A stretch of 64,000 nt of DNA from RDYJ01 sp034931405 (GCF_034931405.1 NZ_JAYGHA010000014.1:81261-145260), one strand, 5' to 3'. Positions 25,143-33,926 are shown, counted from the stretch's first letter. Numbers and translations: made by a program. The notes: a model not told the origin generated them from the letters alone.

Positions 25143-25254
25143 GCCGACGGAGTTAGCTGACGGGCTAAGACTGGAAGGTGTCTCTCAATTAAGATTAGCC
25201 CCAATTATTTGGTTCCTCCGCTCCAAATCCAGCTTTCATGAATTTGAATTAGGC
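25143..25254 (-). promoter_or_regulatory. c-di-AMP riboswitch (ydaO/yuaA class) upstream of the USP/permease pair
   Basis: On the minus strand the conserved blocks follow in order: GCCTAATTC, GGAGCGGAGGAACCAA, TTGGGGCTAATC, then AGTCTTAGCCCGTCAGCTAA and CTCCGTCGGC closing P1 with GCC. This is the ydaO/yuaA aptamer pattern as known from Bacillus. Downstream, GGAAG..CCCCAA and TTGGGG..CTTCC could form a hairpin (25085-25136), but no T-run follows it, so the switch may act otherwise. Confidence 0.88.
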
Positions 25255-25512
25255 TACCCACAGAGTTTTGCGAAATTTAAAAGTGAAAAGTTAAGATGTT
25301 CAAAATCTCAACCTTTCACTTTTTGAATTGTAGCTTATATTTCCAAAATTGTATACCCATCAAATCATCATTTCAGGACTTACGCAAATGGATGATTAAT
25401 TGAAAGCGAGAATAGGGCATAGCGCATAGGTGATTTTTTCTTGCCCCATGCCCTATTCCCAGAGCAAACTATTGATTTATCGTATTCTCTATGCGTGGGT
25501 CCTAAATTTATG

Positions 25513-26349
25513 TCACTCTTCTGAAGTAAAGTAGCGGTCTAGGAAATTTAGAGCGTGATTACGGAGTTCAAAGTATTCTTTAGAGTTGCGAATTGCACTG
25601 CGATCGCGTGGACGCTTAAACGGAACTTTCAGGATTTCTCCAATATTAGCGCATGGTCCATTGGTCATTAAGACAATGCGATCGGACATATAAATTGCTT
25701 CATCAACATCATGGGTAATCATCATTACTGCTTGACGATGATTTTCCCAGATATCTAATACCTGACGCTGCAATTTTCCGCGAGTTAAAGCATCCAAAGC
25801 CCCAAAAGGTTCATCCATTAATAACATTTTAGGACGAATTGCCAAAGCTCTAGCAATTCCTACTCTTTGTTTCATACCTCCAGAAATTTCATCGGGATAC
25901 TTATCGGCAGCCGCCATTAAGTTTACCATGGACAAATGCTCATTGACAATGCTAATTCTTTCGGCACGATTAGCATTTTTTATCACTTCATCTACAGCTA
26001 GACGGATATTTTCGCGTACAGTTAACCAAGGTAACAACGAATAATTTTGAAACACCATCATTCTATCAGCGCCTGGTTTACGGATTTCTTTACCATCTAA
26101 ACGGACTGAGCCAGATGTGGCTTTTTGAAATCCACCAATAATCTTCAGTAATGTTGATTTTCCACAACCAGAATGACCGATTACAGAAATATACTCATCT
26201 TCACCAATTGTCAGATTAACACCATCTAAAACAACAGCATCTCCTTTGTCTGCTGTCGGATAAGACTTGACTAAATTTTCAACTTCCAGAAATCCATGAT
26301 GGGGCTTAACTTCTTGATAAGACTCGTTTGAGAAGGAGGTATATTGCAT
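25513..26349 (-). CDS. ABC transporter ATP-binding protein, NrtD/CmpD/SsuB-like
   Basis: Energy-coupling ATPase of an importer of the nitrate/bicarbonate/taurine family. The 278 residues have Walker A in VIGHSGCGKSTLLKIIGGF, Q-loop MVFQNYSLLPWLTV, signature DEISGGMKQRVGIARALA, Walker B KMLLMDEPFGALDAL and H-loop MMITHDVDEAIYMSDRI. A 25-residue N-terminal tail precedes the domain. It is last in the operon permease, binding protein, ATPase on the minus strand, 78 bases after the binding-protein gene. Only one ATPase gene is present, so it must act as a homodimer, unlike NrtC/NrtD or CmpC/CmpD pairs. Confidence 0.93.
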   Translation of the reverse strand: MQYTSFSNESYQEVKPHHGFLEVENLVKSYPTADKGDAVVLDGVNLTIGEDEYISVIGHSGCGKSTLLKIIGGFQKATSGSVRLDGKEIRKPGADRMMVFQNYSLLPWLTVRENIRLAVDEVIKNANRAERISIVNEHLSMVNLMAAADKYPDEISGGMKQRVGIARALAIRPKMLLMDEPFGALDALTRGKLQRQVLDIWENHRQAVMMITHDVDEAIYMSDRIVLMTNGPCANIGEILKVPFKRPRDRSAIRNSKEYFELRNHALNFLDRYFTSEE

Positions 26350-26427
26350 GATTAACTACTCCTGAATTAGTTAAATTTTTTTGTACCTAAAAATCCCAGC
26401 AGTGGCGTATTGCAATACGCCCATACA

Positions 26428-27870
26428 TTAGGACATAAAAATGCGAGTGGGAGCCTTTGCTTTGATGGCAAAACTGTTTAGATAACCTACAGGATCACTA
26501 GGATCAAATCCTTTTTTATCTATAAAGACTTCTGGCGGTTCAACTTTATAATCATCCTTGGGGCATTGAATTCCCATTTCCGCCGCTATATCTCGATATA
26601 AATCTGTTCGCCACCCTTTTTCGGCTACTTGATTGGCATTTTTGGGAACTTCTTTAATTTGTCCCCAACGGGCAGCTTGAGTCATTAACCAGATGCTTTG
26701 GGAACGCCATAAAAATGTCGAATGTTCTCCTGTTTCGTGGGGAATACTGTCAGGAATATCATAGAAAATGGTCGTATCATCTGCTTTGATAGTGCGGTCT
26801 TTGCCATCAAAACCACCATAGTTATAATTACCAACAATTCCCGGAGAAGTTAACTTAGTTAAAGGCTGATTTTTCTGTTTTGGTTTTGCCCCAGTAAAGG
26901 ATATTTCTGTTAATAATTGTGCTACTTCTTGGCGATTTTCGGGTTTGCTGCAATATTGACAAGCTTCAATCATCGCTTTCACCAAAGAACGATAGGTTTT
27001 GGGATAATTGTTAATGAAAGATTCCATTACTCCCAGCAGTCTATCTGGGTGTCCCTGCCAAATTTCTTTACCTTGAGCGAATGTAAAACCAATACCTTCG
27101 TTACCTGTAATTGCTCTACTGTTCCAAGGTTCAGCTACCATATAAGCTTGCATAGAACCAATTCTCATGTTTGTCACCATTTGCGGTGGGGAAACAATGA
27201 TGACCCGAAATTCTTTGAAGGGGTCTACACCAGCAGCAGCAGATATATAACGAACAAAGTATTCATAAATAGCCGAACTCAAAACTACCGCCCAAATTTT
27301 CTTTTCTGGGGGTTGTTGGTTAAAATAGCCGCGAAAATCTTTGCCAAAGGCTTCTAAAGCACCATCACCATATTTTTGTTGATATTCGTACCAGGGACGT
27401 ATGCCAAAGTCCCACATCTCTTTGTTCATGGTCATGGCGTTACCATGACGGTGTATGGTCATTGCTGCACATAAGGGGGCATGACGCGCACCTTCTGCAC
27501 CTATTCTCGCATTAGTGACAGCACCGGAAACCACCGGTGCAGCATCGAGACGACCAAAAATTAAACCATCGCGGGAGTTTCCCCAACTAGCTTCGCGGTT
27601 GAGTTTGACATTTAAACCATATTTGCGGAAAAAACCTTTTTTCCAAGCGATCGCAAATGGCGCACAATCATTAACAGGAACATAACCAACAGTAATATCC
27701 GGTTTTTCTAAATCTTGGGGTCTAACTACAGGTTCTACAGCTAAAGCGGCTTCTGTCAGTCCCTTAACAGACTTATCTCCAGATGTCCTACAGGATGATA
27801 ACGCTATTCCCGCAGTTGTTAAACCTATTCCCTTAATAAAATCTCTGCGAGTCCAATTATTTTCATTCAT
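26428..27870 (-). CDS. ABC transporter substrate-binding lipoprotein, NrtA/CmpA-like
   Basis: Periplasmic binding protein of the nitrate/bicarbonate transporter family, 480 residues. The N-terminus has a twin-arginine motif (TRRDFIKGIG) and a lipobox (ALSSC), so it is exported folded and anchored as a lipoprotein. Family hallmarks are VGYVPVNDCAPFAIAWKKGF, FGRLDAAPVVSGAVT, SPPQMVTNMRIGSMQAYMV and VAEPWNSRAI. The substrate cannot be fixed without the binding-site residues of NrtA and CmpA for comparison; nitrate, bicarbonate or another small anion are all possible. Middle gene of the operon behind a c-di-AMP riboswitch. It is separated from the permease gene by about 220 bases of repeats. Confidence 0.92.
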   Translation of the reverse strand: MNENNWTRRDFIKGIGLTTAGIALSSCRTSGDKSVKGLTEAALAVEPVVRPQDLEKPDITVGYVPVNDCAPFAIAWKKGFFRKYGLNVKLNREASWGNSRDGLIFGRLDAAPVVSGAVTNARIGAEGARHAPLCAAMTIHRHGNAMTMNKEMWDFGIRPWYEYQQKYGDGALEAFGKDFRGYFNQQPPEKKIWAVVLSSAIYEYFVRYISAAAGVDPFKEFRVIIVSPPQMVTNMRIGSMQAYMVAEPWNSRAITGNEGIGFTFAQGKEIWQGHPDRLLGVMESFINNYPKTYRSLVKAMIEACQYCSKPENRQEVAQLLTEISFTGAKPKQKNQPLTKLTSPGIVGNYNYGGFDGKDRTIKADDTTIFYDIPDSIPHETGEHSTFLWRSQSIWLMTQAARWGQIKEVPKNANQVAEKGWRTDLYRDIAAEMGIQCPKDDYKVEPPEVFIDKKGFDPSDPVGYLNSFAIKAKAPTRIFMS

Positions 27871-27882
27871 AATTGTCTACAA

Positions 27883-27932
27883 TTTTGGATTTTGGATTTT
27901 GGATTTTGGATTTTGGATTTTGGATTTTGGAT
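27883..27932. repeat. Heptamer tandem repeat TTTTGGA
   Basis: About seven perfect copies inside the ABC transporter operon, between the binding-protein and permease genes. CCCTGTT heptamers follow at 28062-28090. Confidence 0.92.
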
Positions 27933-28092
27933 GATGCAAAATTTAATGGATAAGCTTTGTAAGCTTCCATATTTTGAAATCATTTTGCAAATTAGTATCA
28001 GTTTTCTCTCTCAATGTGAGACAGGCATCTTGCCTGTCATAGCTGTAACTAAATTTTTGCCCTGTTCCCTGTTCCCTGTTCCCTGTTCCCTT

Positions 28093-28944
28093 TTACTTCA
28101 CACTTCCTGGACGGTGAGTAACAAATTCTTGAAGCTTACCCACAGCGTAATCTAAAACCAAGCCAGTTAAGCCAATTACAAACACAGCCAAAAATACAGA
28201 ACTAAGATTTAAACGACTCCATTCATCCCAAACAAAAAACCCAATTCCCACACCACCAGTTAACATTTCTACAGCCACAATTACCAACCAAGCAATACCT
28301 AAACTAATTCGCAAACCTGTAAAAATATATGGCAAACTAGCAGGCCAAATAATTTTGATCATCTGCCGCCAACGTGGCATTTCTAACACTTGTGCCACAT
28401 CTAAATAATCTTTGGAAACACTAGCAACTCCCAAGGCTGTATTAATAATAGTTGGCCAAAGGGAAGTAATGAAAATGACAAAAATAGCTGAAGGCTCTGC
28501 CAAATTGAAAATAGCTAAGGAGATAGGCAACCAAGCTAGGGGTGAAACTGGTTTAAATATCTGAATAATGGGATTAAAAGCCAGCATTGCCGGTCTAGAC
28601 ATCCCAATTAAAAAGCCCAAGGGAATTGCTACTAATGCACCCAAACCAAAACCTAATATTACCCGGCGTAAACTGGCTAATAATAACCAACCAATTCCTA
28701 AATTACCCGGACCTCGTTCATAAAAGGGATTTAAGATGTAGTCAAGATTGGCAATTAAAGCTTCTGGTGGTGTAGGCATTAATTCACGATTAGCAAGTGC
28801 TACTATCCACCACAGGATAATTATTCCTAAACAGCCTAATGCTGGGAATAAGAACTCATCTCGAAAAATAACAGGTTTTGCTTTTTTCCAAGCAAACTGT
28901 CCAGCAACCGCAAAGATTGCAGCTAAATTAAGTTGTAAAATCAT
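28093..28944 (-). CDS. ABC transporter permease, NrtB/CmpB/SsuC-like
   Basis: Membrane subunit of the importer, 283 residues with about six helices. The first lies near LFPALGCLGIIILWWIVALA. The cytoplasmic EAA loop is recognisable as EMPRWRQMIKIIWPASLPYI followed by FTGLRISLGIAW. The Pro-rich exit segment MSRPAMLAFNPIIQIFKPV is typical of the nitrate/taurine type permeases. It is the first gene of the operon, 115 bases behind a c-di-AMP riboswitch, an order (permease, binding protein, ATPase) that differs from nrtABCD and cmpABCD. Confidence 0.92.
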   Translation of the reverse strand: MILQLNLAAIFAVAGQFAWKKAKPVIFRDEFLFPALGCLGIIILWWIVALANRELMPTPPEALIANLDYILNPFYERGPGNLGIGWLLLASLRRVILGFGLGALVAIPLGFLIGMSRPAMLAFNPIIQIFKPVSPLAWLPISLAIFNLAEPSAIFVIFITSLWPTIINTALGVASVSKDYLDVAQVLEMPRWRQMIKIIWPASLPYIFTGLRISLGIAWLVIVAVEMLTGGVGIGFFVWDEWSRLNLSSVFLAVFVIGLTGLVLDYAVGKLQEFVTHRPGSVK

Positions 28945-29059
28945 CTTGTAACCTCAACAGAGTTCAGTACAGATACACTGAATCTGAGCAGTACCAGCCT
29001 TGGACACTGATGAGATCAAAACATTAATCAAAATGCTGTCTCTTCAGTCTCCTCTCAAT

Positions 29060-29229
29060 GCCTACGAAGTTAGCTGACGGACTAGGGTTGAGAGATACCC
29101 CTTTTTGCTCGATTTTGGCTTATTTTCTAACATTAAGTTGGAAATTTATTCACCCATCAAAACAAAAATACGCCCCATAATTTGGTTCCTCCGTTCCAAC
29201 GCTGTTGACTCTAACGCGTTAAATTAGGC
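29060..29229 (-). promoter_or_regulatory. c-di-AMP riboswitch (ydaO/yuaA class) upstream of the ABC transporter operon
   Basis: Minus strand blocks: GCCTAATTT, GGAACGGAGGAACCAAA, TATGGGGCGTATTT, then CAACCCTAGTCCGTCAGCTA and ACTTCGTAGGC closing P1. It has a longer internal variable stem than the copy at 25143-25254. It ends about 115 bases before the permease start codon. No clear T-run terminator lies between them. Confidence 0.88.
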
Positions 29230-29523
29230 TGACTTACTCACAATTAATAGTAACAGCGAAAATCTAACATTGATGAATAGTAATAACATCAGTAGTTAGA
29301 ACAAAAATTAGTTACTTTACTACTTACATCAAGCGGTTTAACTGATTTTATGCTGTACTATCAACATATTTCATCAGGTTAGTAATAATTCAAAATACAG
29401 TATTCAAAATCGAGTAAAAATCTGATTTTTAGAGTGATTATTGCTAATTTTTTGAGAAACTAACTTTTCTATATTCCTTTTACCCAGAAATATTCTGACT
29501 CCTGACTCCTGACTCCTGAATTC
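29230..29523. other. Intergenic, AT-rich, no gene seen
   Basis: Between rnc (end) and the riboswitch. It must hold the promoter of the riboswitch-controlled operon. CTGACTC heptamers lie at 29498-29518 next to the rnc stop codon. Confidence 0.4.
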
Positions 29524-30207
29524 TTACAATAAACCTTGTTTTTTCAATTTAGCGATCGCATCCTCAGCCGCAGCCTTTTCTGCTTCTTTTTTATTTTTTC
29601 CTCTACCTTCACCGCGTTCTTTACCCTCTACTAATACTTTAGCGATAAATTCTGGTGCATGAGAGGGTCCGCCTATTTGTTCTGTTACGTATTTCGGAGG
29701 ATTTGCACCAATTTCTCGTTGTACCCATTCCTGAAAGCGATTTTTGGAATCTACATTTGAACGAGGTTCTACAATATGTTCTGATACAGAATCAAATAAT
29801 GGTTCAAGAATGACTTTGAGTGGTTCAACATTATAACCATTATCTAAATAATATGCACCGACTACGGCTTCAAATGTGCTACTGAGTAAGTTTGGATTTT
29901 GAAAACCTCCATCTCTAATTGTTCCTTTTCCTAATCGCATCCTGAAGTCTAAACCAACTTCTAAGGCAAATTTTGCCAGTTGTTTTTCTTCCACTAATGC
30001 AGAACGACGACGGGTTAATTCATCTTCTCCTTTTTCGGGATGACGACTATATAAATATTGTCCACTGATGAAGTTTAAAATTGCATCTCCGAGAAATTCT
30101 AAGCGTTCGTTGTGTTCTCCTTCTCCTGGGTTTTCATTGACATAGGAACGATGGGTGAGTGCTTGACGCAGGAGTTTTTCGTTGTTGAATGTAAGAAGTT
30201 TGTGCAT
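29524..30207 (-). CDS. rnc: Ribonuclease III
   Basis: Double-strand-specific endoribonuclease for rRNA and mRNA processing. The catalytic domain has the signature HNERLEFLGDAILNFI (metal-binding Glu and Asp) and the second acidic site SSTFEAVVGAYYLDNG. The C-terminal dsRNA-binding domain runs from about residue 155 (SKNRFQEWVQREI, then KNKKEAEKAAAEDAIAKLK). 227 residues is normal. Cyanobacteria often carry more than one RNase III-like gene. The HNH gene lies 82 bases upstream on the same strand. Confidence 0.96.
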   Translation of the reverse strand: MHKLLTFNNEKLLRQALTHRSYVNENPGEGEHNERLEFLGDAILNFISGQYLYSRHPEKGEDELTRRRSALVEEKQLAKFALEVGLDFRMRLGKGTIRDGGFQNPNLLSSTFEAVVGAYYLDNGYNVEPLKVILEPLFDSVSEHIVEPRSNVDSKNRFQEWVQREIGANPPKYVTEQIGGPSHAPEFIAKVLVEGKERGEGRGKNKKEAEKAAAEDAIAKLKKQGLL

Positions 30208-30289
30208 TTTGATGTTTTATTTTGGGCATTTAATAGAAGGGCGGGCAAGATACCCACCCCACAAAATTACAGCCTGAAAACTTCAGGTA

Positions 30290-30526
30290 TTACTGAGAAA
30301 CAGGTAGTTTTACACCTGGTGGAAACAGACTATTTCCACGAGAACGGTTACAAGTTAAACAAGCTAGTCGTAAGTTCTCTAAAGAATTAGAACCACCACG
30401 ACTTTTTGGGAGAAGATGTTCAATAGTTAGTTTATCTATTGACATTGACTTACGACACCACCAACAACAAGAACCATATACATCAGACAGTTTTTGCTTC
30501 TTGCTGTGTTTTTGTTTGGTATTCAT
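30290..30526 (-). CDS. HNH endonuclease domain protein
   Basis: A compact 78-residue HNH protein. A zinc knuckle CCWWCRKSM and CLTCN pair frames the catalytic core LTIEHLLPKSRGGSNSLENL (the His of the H-N-H) and RLACLTCNRSRGN. Free-standing HNH proteins of this size are common in cyanobacteria and occur as homing-type or housekeeping nucleases of unknown role. It is co-oriented with rnc. No target site or intron is visible around it. Confidence 0.85.
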   Translation of the reverse strand: MNTKQKHSKKQKLSDVYGSCCWWCRKSMSIDKLTIEHLLPKSRGGSNSLENLRLACLTCNRSRGNSLFPPGVKLPVSQ

Positions 30527-30670
30527 GTGAATTATTTTCCGTTGATTTTTTTATCAACAGCATCAGAAACCCACACATCTATCGCAATAAAACCACATCA
30601 AGGAAAAAACTATCAGCTTTTCCTCAAGTAGCTTTTCTATGCTAACCAATTTCAGTGTTAACTCAGTTTC

Positions 30671-30853
30671 AGTCTCAGCAACAGCATTCCTCCCTGACTG
30701 GTCTTGCTTTATTCCTTAGCTTGAACATTTAGCCAAATGCCTTTCTTTCTTCGCAGTTATAGCCTAGTCAACGATAAAATTAAGACACTAGACTAAATGT
30801 TCAAACGAAGGAGTAAGGCAGGATCAGTCAGAAAGGAATCCTGATGCTGAGAC
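30671..30853. repeat. Long imperfect inverted repeat
   Basis: The arm 30671-30734 (AGTCTCAGCAACAGCATTCC...TTCAAGC-type end) is complementary to 30790-30853 over about 63 positions with about 52 matches, around a 55-base centre. No gene lies inside. It could be a MITE-like element or encode a long hairpin RNA. The rest of 30527-31079 shows no gene. Confidence 0.75.
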
Positions 30854-31079
30854 AACCACCGACGCTTATGCGATAGAATTTCGCTTGAGATGTCAGATAT
30901 TTGGCTGTCTTTTTTATACACTTACATAGTGAATCTGGAATGTCAATACTGAATTTTAAGTTAAAAAGAAGAAATAATTTATACTATTAATATATTCTTA
31001 TTGATTTCAGTAAGGTGAGAATAAAGTTATTATTATAATATATCAAAATACTAAATTATCAACCAATATCAGCTAAATA

Positions 31080-31178
31080 TCAGCTAAAGATATTTTCCAT
31101 GATGCTGTAAGAAAAGGATTAGAAAAAGAGGGTTGGGTGATCACAGGTGATCCTCTAAGATACAAGGTTGGGTTGTAG
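31080..31178 (+). pseudogene. Remnant of a XisH-like gene
   Basis: Thirty-two codons reading AKDIFHDAVRKGLEKEGW, then VITGDPLRYKVG and a stop. This matches the N-terminus of XisH, an excision-controlling factor of the fdxN element in Anabaena with nuclease-like relatives. There is no ATG in front, and the frame ends before the catalytic part, so only a scrap is left. No xisI follows. Confidence 0.7.
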
Positions 31179-31202
31179 CTTGCTTCCCGTAGGGTACAAA
31201 GT

Positions 31203-31236
31203 GAAACCCAACAAACCGTTGTAAATGTTGGGTTTC
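31203..31236. repeat. Perfect hairpin repeat GAAACCCAACA
   Basis: An 11-base stem (31203-31213 with 31226-31236) around 12 bases, of the GTTGGGTTTC kind dispersed in cyanobacterial genomes. CCCTACGGG-like fragments surround it up to about 31390. No gene is present between 31179 and 31397. Confidence 0.7.
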
Positions 31237-31397
31237 GTTCCTCAACCCAACCTACATAATTTCATTGTTTTGAGCTTAACCGACAAGTATTGTGAAAGAC
31301 TTGATTTTCCGTAGGGTAATTCATGAATTACCCCTACATTGTGTACTTGATAGCTCTCCATATTGCCCATCGAGTAGGGGAAGATAGGAAAAAATAA

Positions 31398-33239
31398 TTA
31401 TGAATTGCGATATGTTGTCAATAATTGGGGAATATAATCATAGCCATCTACACCAATAACCGAAATCATTTTTGGGCGATTTTGTTGCAGTAAAACTTGG
31501 AATTGATCATCACCAACTTGTCCTTTTAAGATTGTCAATAAACCTGCGGGTTGTCGCCACTCTTGAGAGGAAATTTGCTCTAATAGATACATTCCTAAAG
31601 CACCAGTATAAATGGATTTTTCAAAATTTAATAGGTTGTAATATGCTTCTGCTAAATAAGCTAAATTTCGACCTTGGGTATATAAATCTCCCGAAACTTG
31701 GGCGGTTTTAAAACCGACTTCTAGATATTTAATGGCATTTTCGTATTGTGCGGTGACTAAATAAGCAATACCTAAGCTGCTAAAACATAAAGATTGAGTT
31801 TGAATGTCACCTAATTTTTCGGCTAATTTTAAACCTTGTTCTAAATAATTAATTGCTGATTCATAAACTTCAGGTTCAATGTTTTCTAATTGCTGTGCTT
31901 GCATCACTTCGCTGTAACCTAAATTTACCAACGCATTAGTTTCTCCAGTTTTGTCACCTGCTTGTCTACTTAATATTAATGCTCTTTGACTATTGTTAAT
32001 TGCTTCAGCATAATTTTTTTCTTGAACGTAGGTACGACTGAGGTGATTAAGATTAGCAATTTCACAAGCTGTATCTCTAGCATTTCTCGCTATTTCTAAA
32101 GCTTGTTGATGAAAATTAATTGAGCGAGGATATCTGCCTAAAGCTCGTTGAGAATAACCCAATAATGTTAAGATTCTGGCTTTTTCTTGTGTTCCGTCCG
32201 CAGAACGTAGAGGTGCATCTAAATAATCAAGAGCATCCCGCAAAGAACTACCAGAAAAGGAAGCAAAAATCCCACCATAAAGGGGAAAATAAGGACGCTG
32301 GGCAAAAGTTCGCAGAATTTGGAGCATTATTTGTGAAGCTCCATTACTATATATTACTGCTTGGGGTTGAAAACCATTTGCTAATTGACTCCAAATTACT
32401 GCAAAGGTTAAAAATGTGGAAATGGATAATTTAGGACCTGCTTGAATATCATAAGCTTGTTGATCAAACCAGGTAACTAAACCCCGTTGTAGGAATTGTA
32501 AAACTATTGCTAATTCTACCCAATTGCTGAGGTTAATGTTTTGTTGTTTTTGGGTAAATTCAATTGCAGATTGTTCTATTGCTAAGGTGTGAAAAAATGA
32601 TTGTGGTATTTCGCTTTTAACTAATTTTGCCCAACTTGCCCAAGGTCCTCTTTCACCGGGTACTCCACCAAAACCGAGAGAACCTTTTTGTTCATACATC
32701 CAACTGAGGAGGTTTTCTTGGATACGTTGCCAAGAAGCAATACCCTGAGTAATACCTGTGGATATCTGCGTTAAATCTGTGTTAGCTGCACCAAATTGTT
32801 GTAGGGATTTGGCTAATTGTTGTAGTTGCGATAAATTTAAGGGCTGTTTTTGATTAGGATCGGTGTAGCGCAGCAATACGGATAAACGTTCTTCATCGCT
32901 GGCAATGGTAATTTCCCGTACTGCTAAAGCTATGGCTTCTATGGTTTTGTTTTGCTCTTGCCAACGTTGCCATTGTGTTTGTATGGTTTTAATGGCTCTT
33001 AAACTGCGGGTGTCTTTGGCTTTTTTGAGTTCGTCTTTTTCGCTTTCTACTTGGGTTTGTAGGGTTGTCAAGCGATCGCTCAATGCTAACTCAAACACTT
33101 CTCCTGTACCAGAAGTGATGCCTTTGAGTAGCATTTGATATACCTGCTCTACAGAGCTAATTTTACCCTTGAGGGTGGTTTCGACTATTTCATCAATTAA
33201 TGCGAGGTATTTATCTTGTAAAGGTAGGGATTCTGACAC
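31398..33239 (-). CDS. TPR-repeat protein of unknown function
   Basis: A 613-residue soluble protein. The N-terminal 120 residues are helical and charged (coiled-coil likely around RLTTLQTQVESEKDELKKAK). The middle contains a conserved-looking block GFGGVPGERGPWASWAKLVK and Trp-rich helices. From about residue 350 there are at least four tetratricopeptide repeats, for example ARILTLLGYSQRALGRYPRS, ANLNHLSRTYVQEKNYAEAI, TNALVNLGYSEVM and LCFSSLGIAYLVTAQYENAI. No enzymatic domain is recognised. The gene begins right next to a vapC scar, so its promoter region may have been altered by rearrangement. Confidence 0.85.
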   Translation of the reverse strand: MSESLPLQDKYLALIDEIVETTLKGKISSVEQVYQMLLKGITSGTGEVFELALSDRLTTLQTQVESEKDELKKAKDTRSLRAIKTIQTQWQRWQEQNKTIEAIALAVREITIASDEERLSVLLRYTDPNQKQPLNLSQLQQLAKSLQQFGAANTDLTQISTGITQGIASWQRIQENLLSWMYEQKGSLGFGGVPGERGPWASWAKLVKSEIPQSFFHTLAIEQSAIEFTQKQQNINLSNWVELAIVLQFLQRGLVTWFDQQAYDIQAGPKLSISTFLTFAVIWSQLANGFQPQAVIYSNGASQIMLQILRTFAQRPYFPLYGGIFASFSGSSLRDALDYLDAPLRSADGTQEKARILTLLGYSQRALGRYPRSINFHQQALEIARNARDTACEIANLNHLSRTYVQEKNYAEAINNSQRALILSRQAGDKTGETNALVNLGYSEVMQAQQLENIEPEVYESAINYLEQGLKLAEKLGDIQTQSLCFSSLGIAYLVTAQYENAIKYLEVGFKTAQVSGDLYTQGRNLAYLAEAYYNLLNFEKSIYTGALGMYLLEQISSQEWRQPAGLLTILKGQVGDDQFQVLLQQNRPKMISVIGVDGYDYIPQLLTTYRNS

Positions 33240-33282
33240 TTTAGCTAATAGAGAACTTCACAACAATTCTCATTTTATTGCA

Positions 33283-33351
33283 TTAATTACTCACAATACT
33301 AGAGAATTTAGTGGAATTGATAATTTAAAATTAGAAGATTGGGAAATTTAA
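33283..33351 (+). pseudogene. vapC 3'-end scar
   Basis: Encodes LITHNTREFSGIDNLK followed by LEDWEI, and is nearly identical base for base to the end of the intact PIN toxin at 36416-36817 (about three differences in 69). The rest of the toxin is missing. It marks the left border of the toxin-antitoxin island. Confidence 0.8.
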
Positions 33352-33360
33352 TAAATACAG

Positions 33361-33602
33361 ACAAATAGCGATTCCTACGGAGCGCTTCGCTATCGCACCC
33401 CTTCAACTTCCCAACATCTATTTTTTAACGAACCACAGAGACACAGAGAACACAGAGAACACAGAGTAAGAGCGATTCCTACGGAGCGCTTCGCTATCGC
33501 ATCCCCCCAACTCCCCAAACAGCGATACCTATGTCTTCGACACGCTGCACGAACGGTCAGCTATCTCTACGAGACGCTACCGCGAACGCTATCGCAATGT
33601 GA
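33361..33602. repeat. Interspersed palindromic repeats at the left of the TA island
   Basis: Two copies of the GCGATTCCTACGGAGCGCTT element (about 29 bases, ending CGCTATCGC) at about 33366 and 33473, a GAACCACAGAGACACAGAG tract between them, and further GCGATA/TATCGC pieces. The short gap to 33656 holds only the promoter of the next module. Confidence 0.8.
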
Positions 33603-33656
33603 TGTTATGGATAAATTTATGATAAAATAAAACATAGTCAAGAACAAATATTTTTT

Positions 33657-33887
33657 ATGTTAAATTTAGAAAGAATTACATTTGATCGGCAAATTATGGC
33701 AGGACAGGCTTGTATTCGAGGAATGCGAATACCTGTTTCTTTAGTGGTAAATCTGGTAGCTAATGGTAAAGCGATAGAGGAGATTTTAGAAGAATATCCT
33801 GATTTAGAAGCTGAGGATATTCGTCAATCTTTACTTTATGCAGCTTGGTTGACTCAAGACAAAGTTTATTCTATTAAAACTGCTTAA
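33657..33887 (+). CDS. DUF433 antitoxin
   Basis: A 76-residue DUF433 protein, a winged-helix-like DNA-binding antitoxin. Typical motifs are ITFDRQIMAGQACIRGMRIP (the CIRGxRIPV signature), NGKAIEEILEEYPDLEAEDI and SLLYAAWLTQ. It is followed 39 bases later by a DUF5615 PIN-like protein, its usual toxin partner. TGATAAAAT just upstream (about 33620) may be the -10. First complete module of the island. Function is from family knowledge; no residue is out of place. Confidence 0.9.
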   Translation: MLNLERITFDRQIMAGQACIRGMRIPVSLVVNLVANGKAIEEILEEYPDLEAEDIRQSLLYAAWLTQDKVYSIKTA

Positions 33888-33926
33888 CAATTAAATCATA
33901 ATTAATCATAATTAATCACAATTAAA

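Noticed and set aside
27892..28155. 87-codon + strand frame within the ABC transporter operon
   Set aside because: Its start is a translated TTTTGGA heptamer tract and it runs antisense into the permease gene.
30527..31397. A known riboswitch or tRNA in the region with the long inverted repeat
   Set aside because: No motif of a riboswitch class I know and no cloverleaf were found; it is described only as an inverted repeat.
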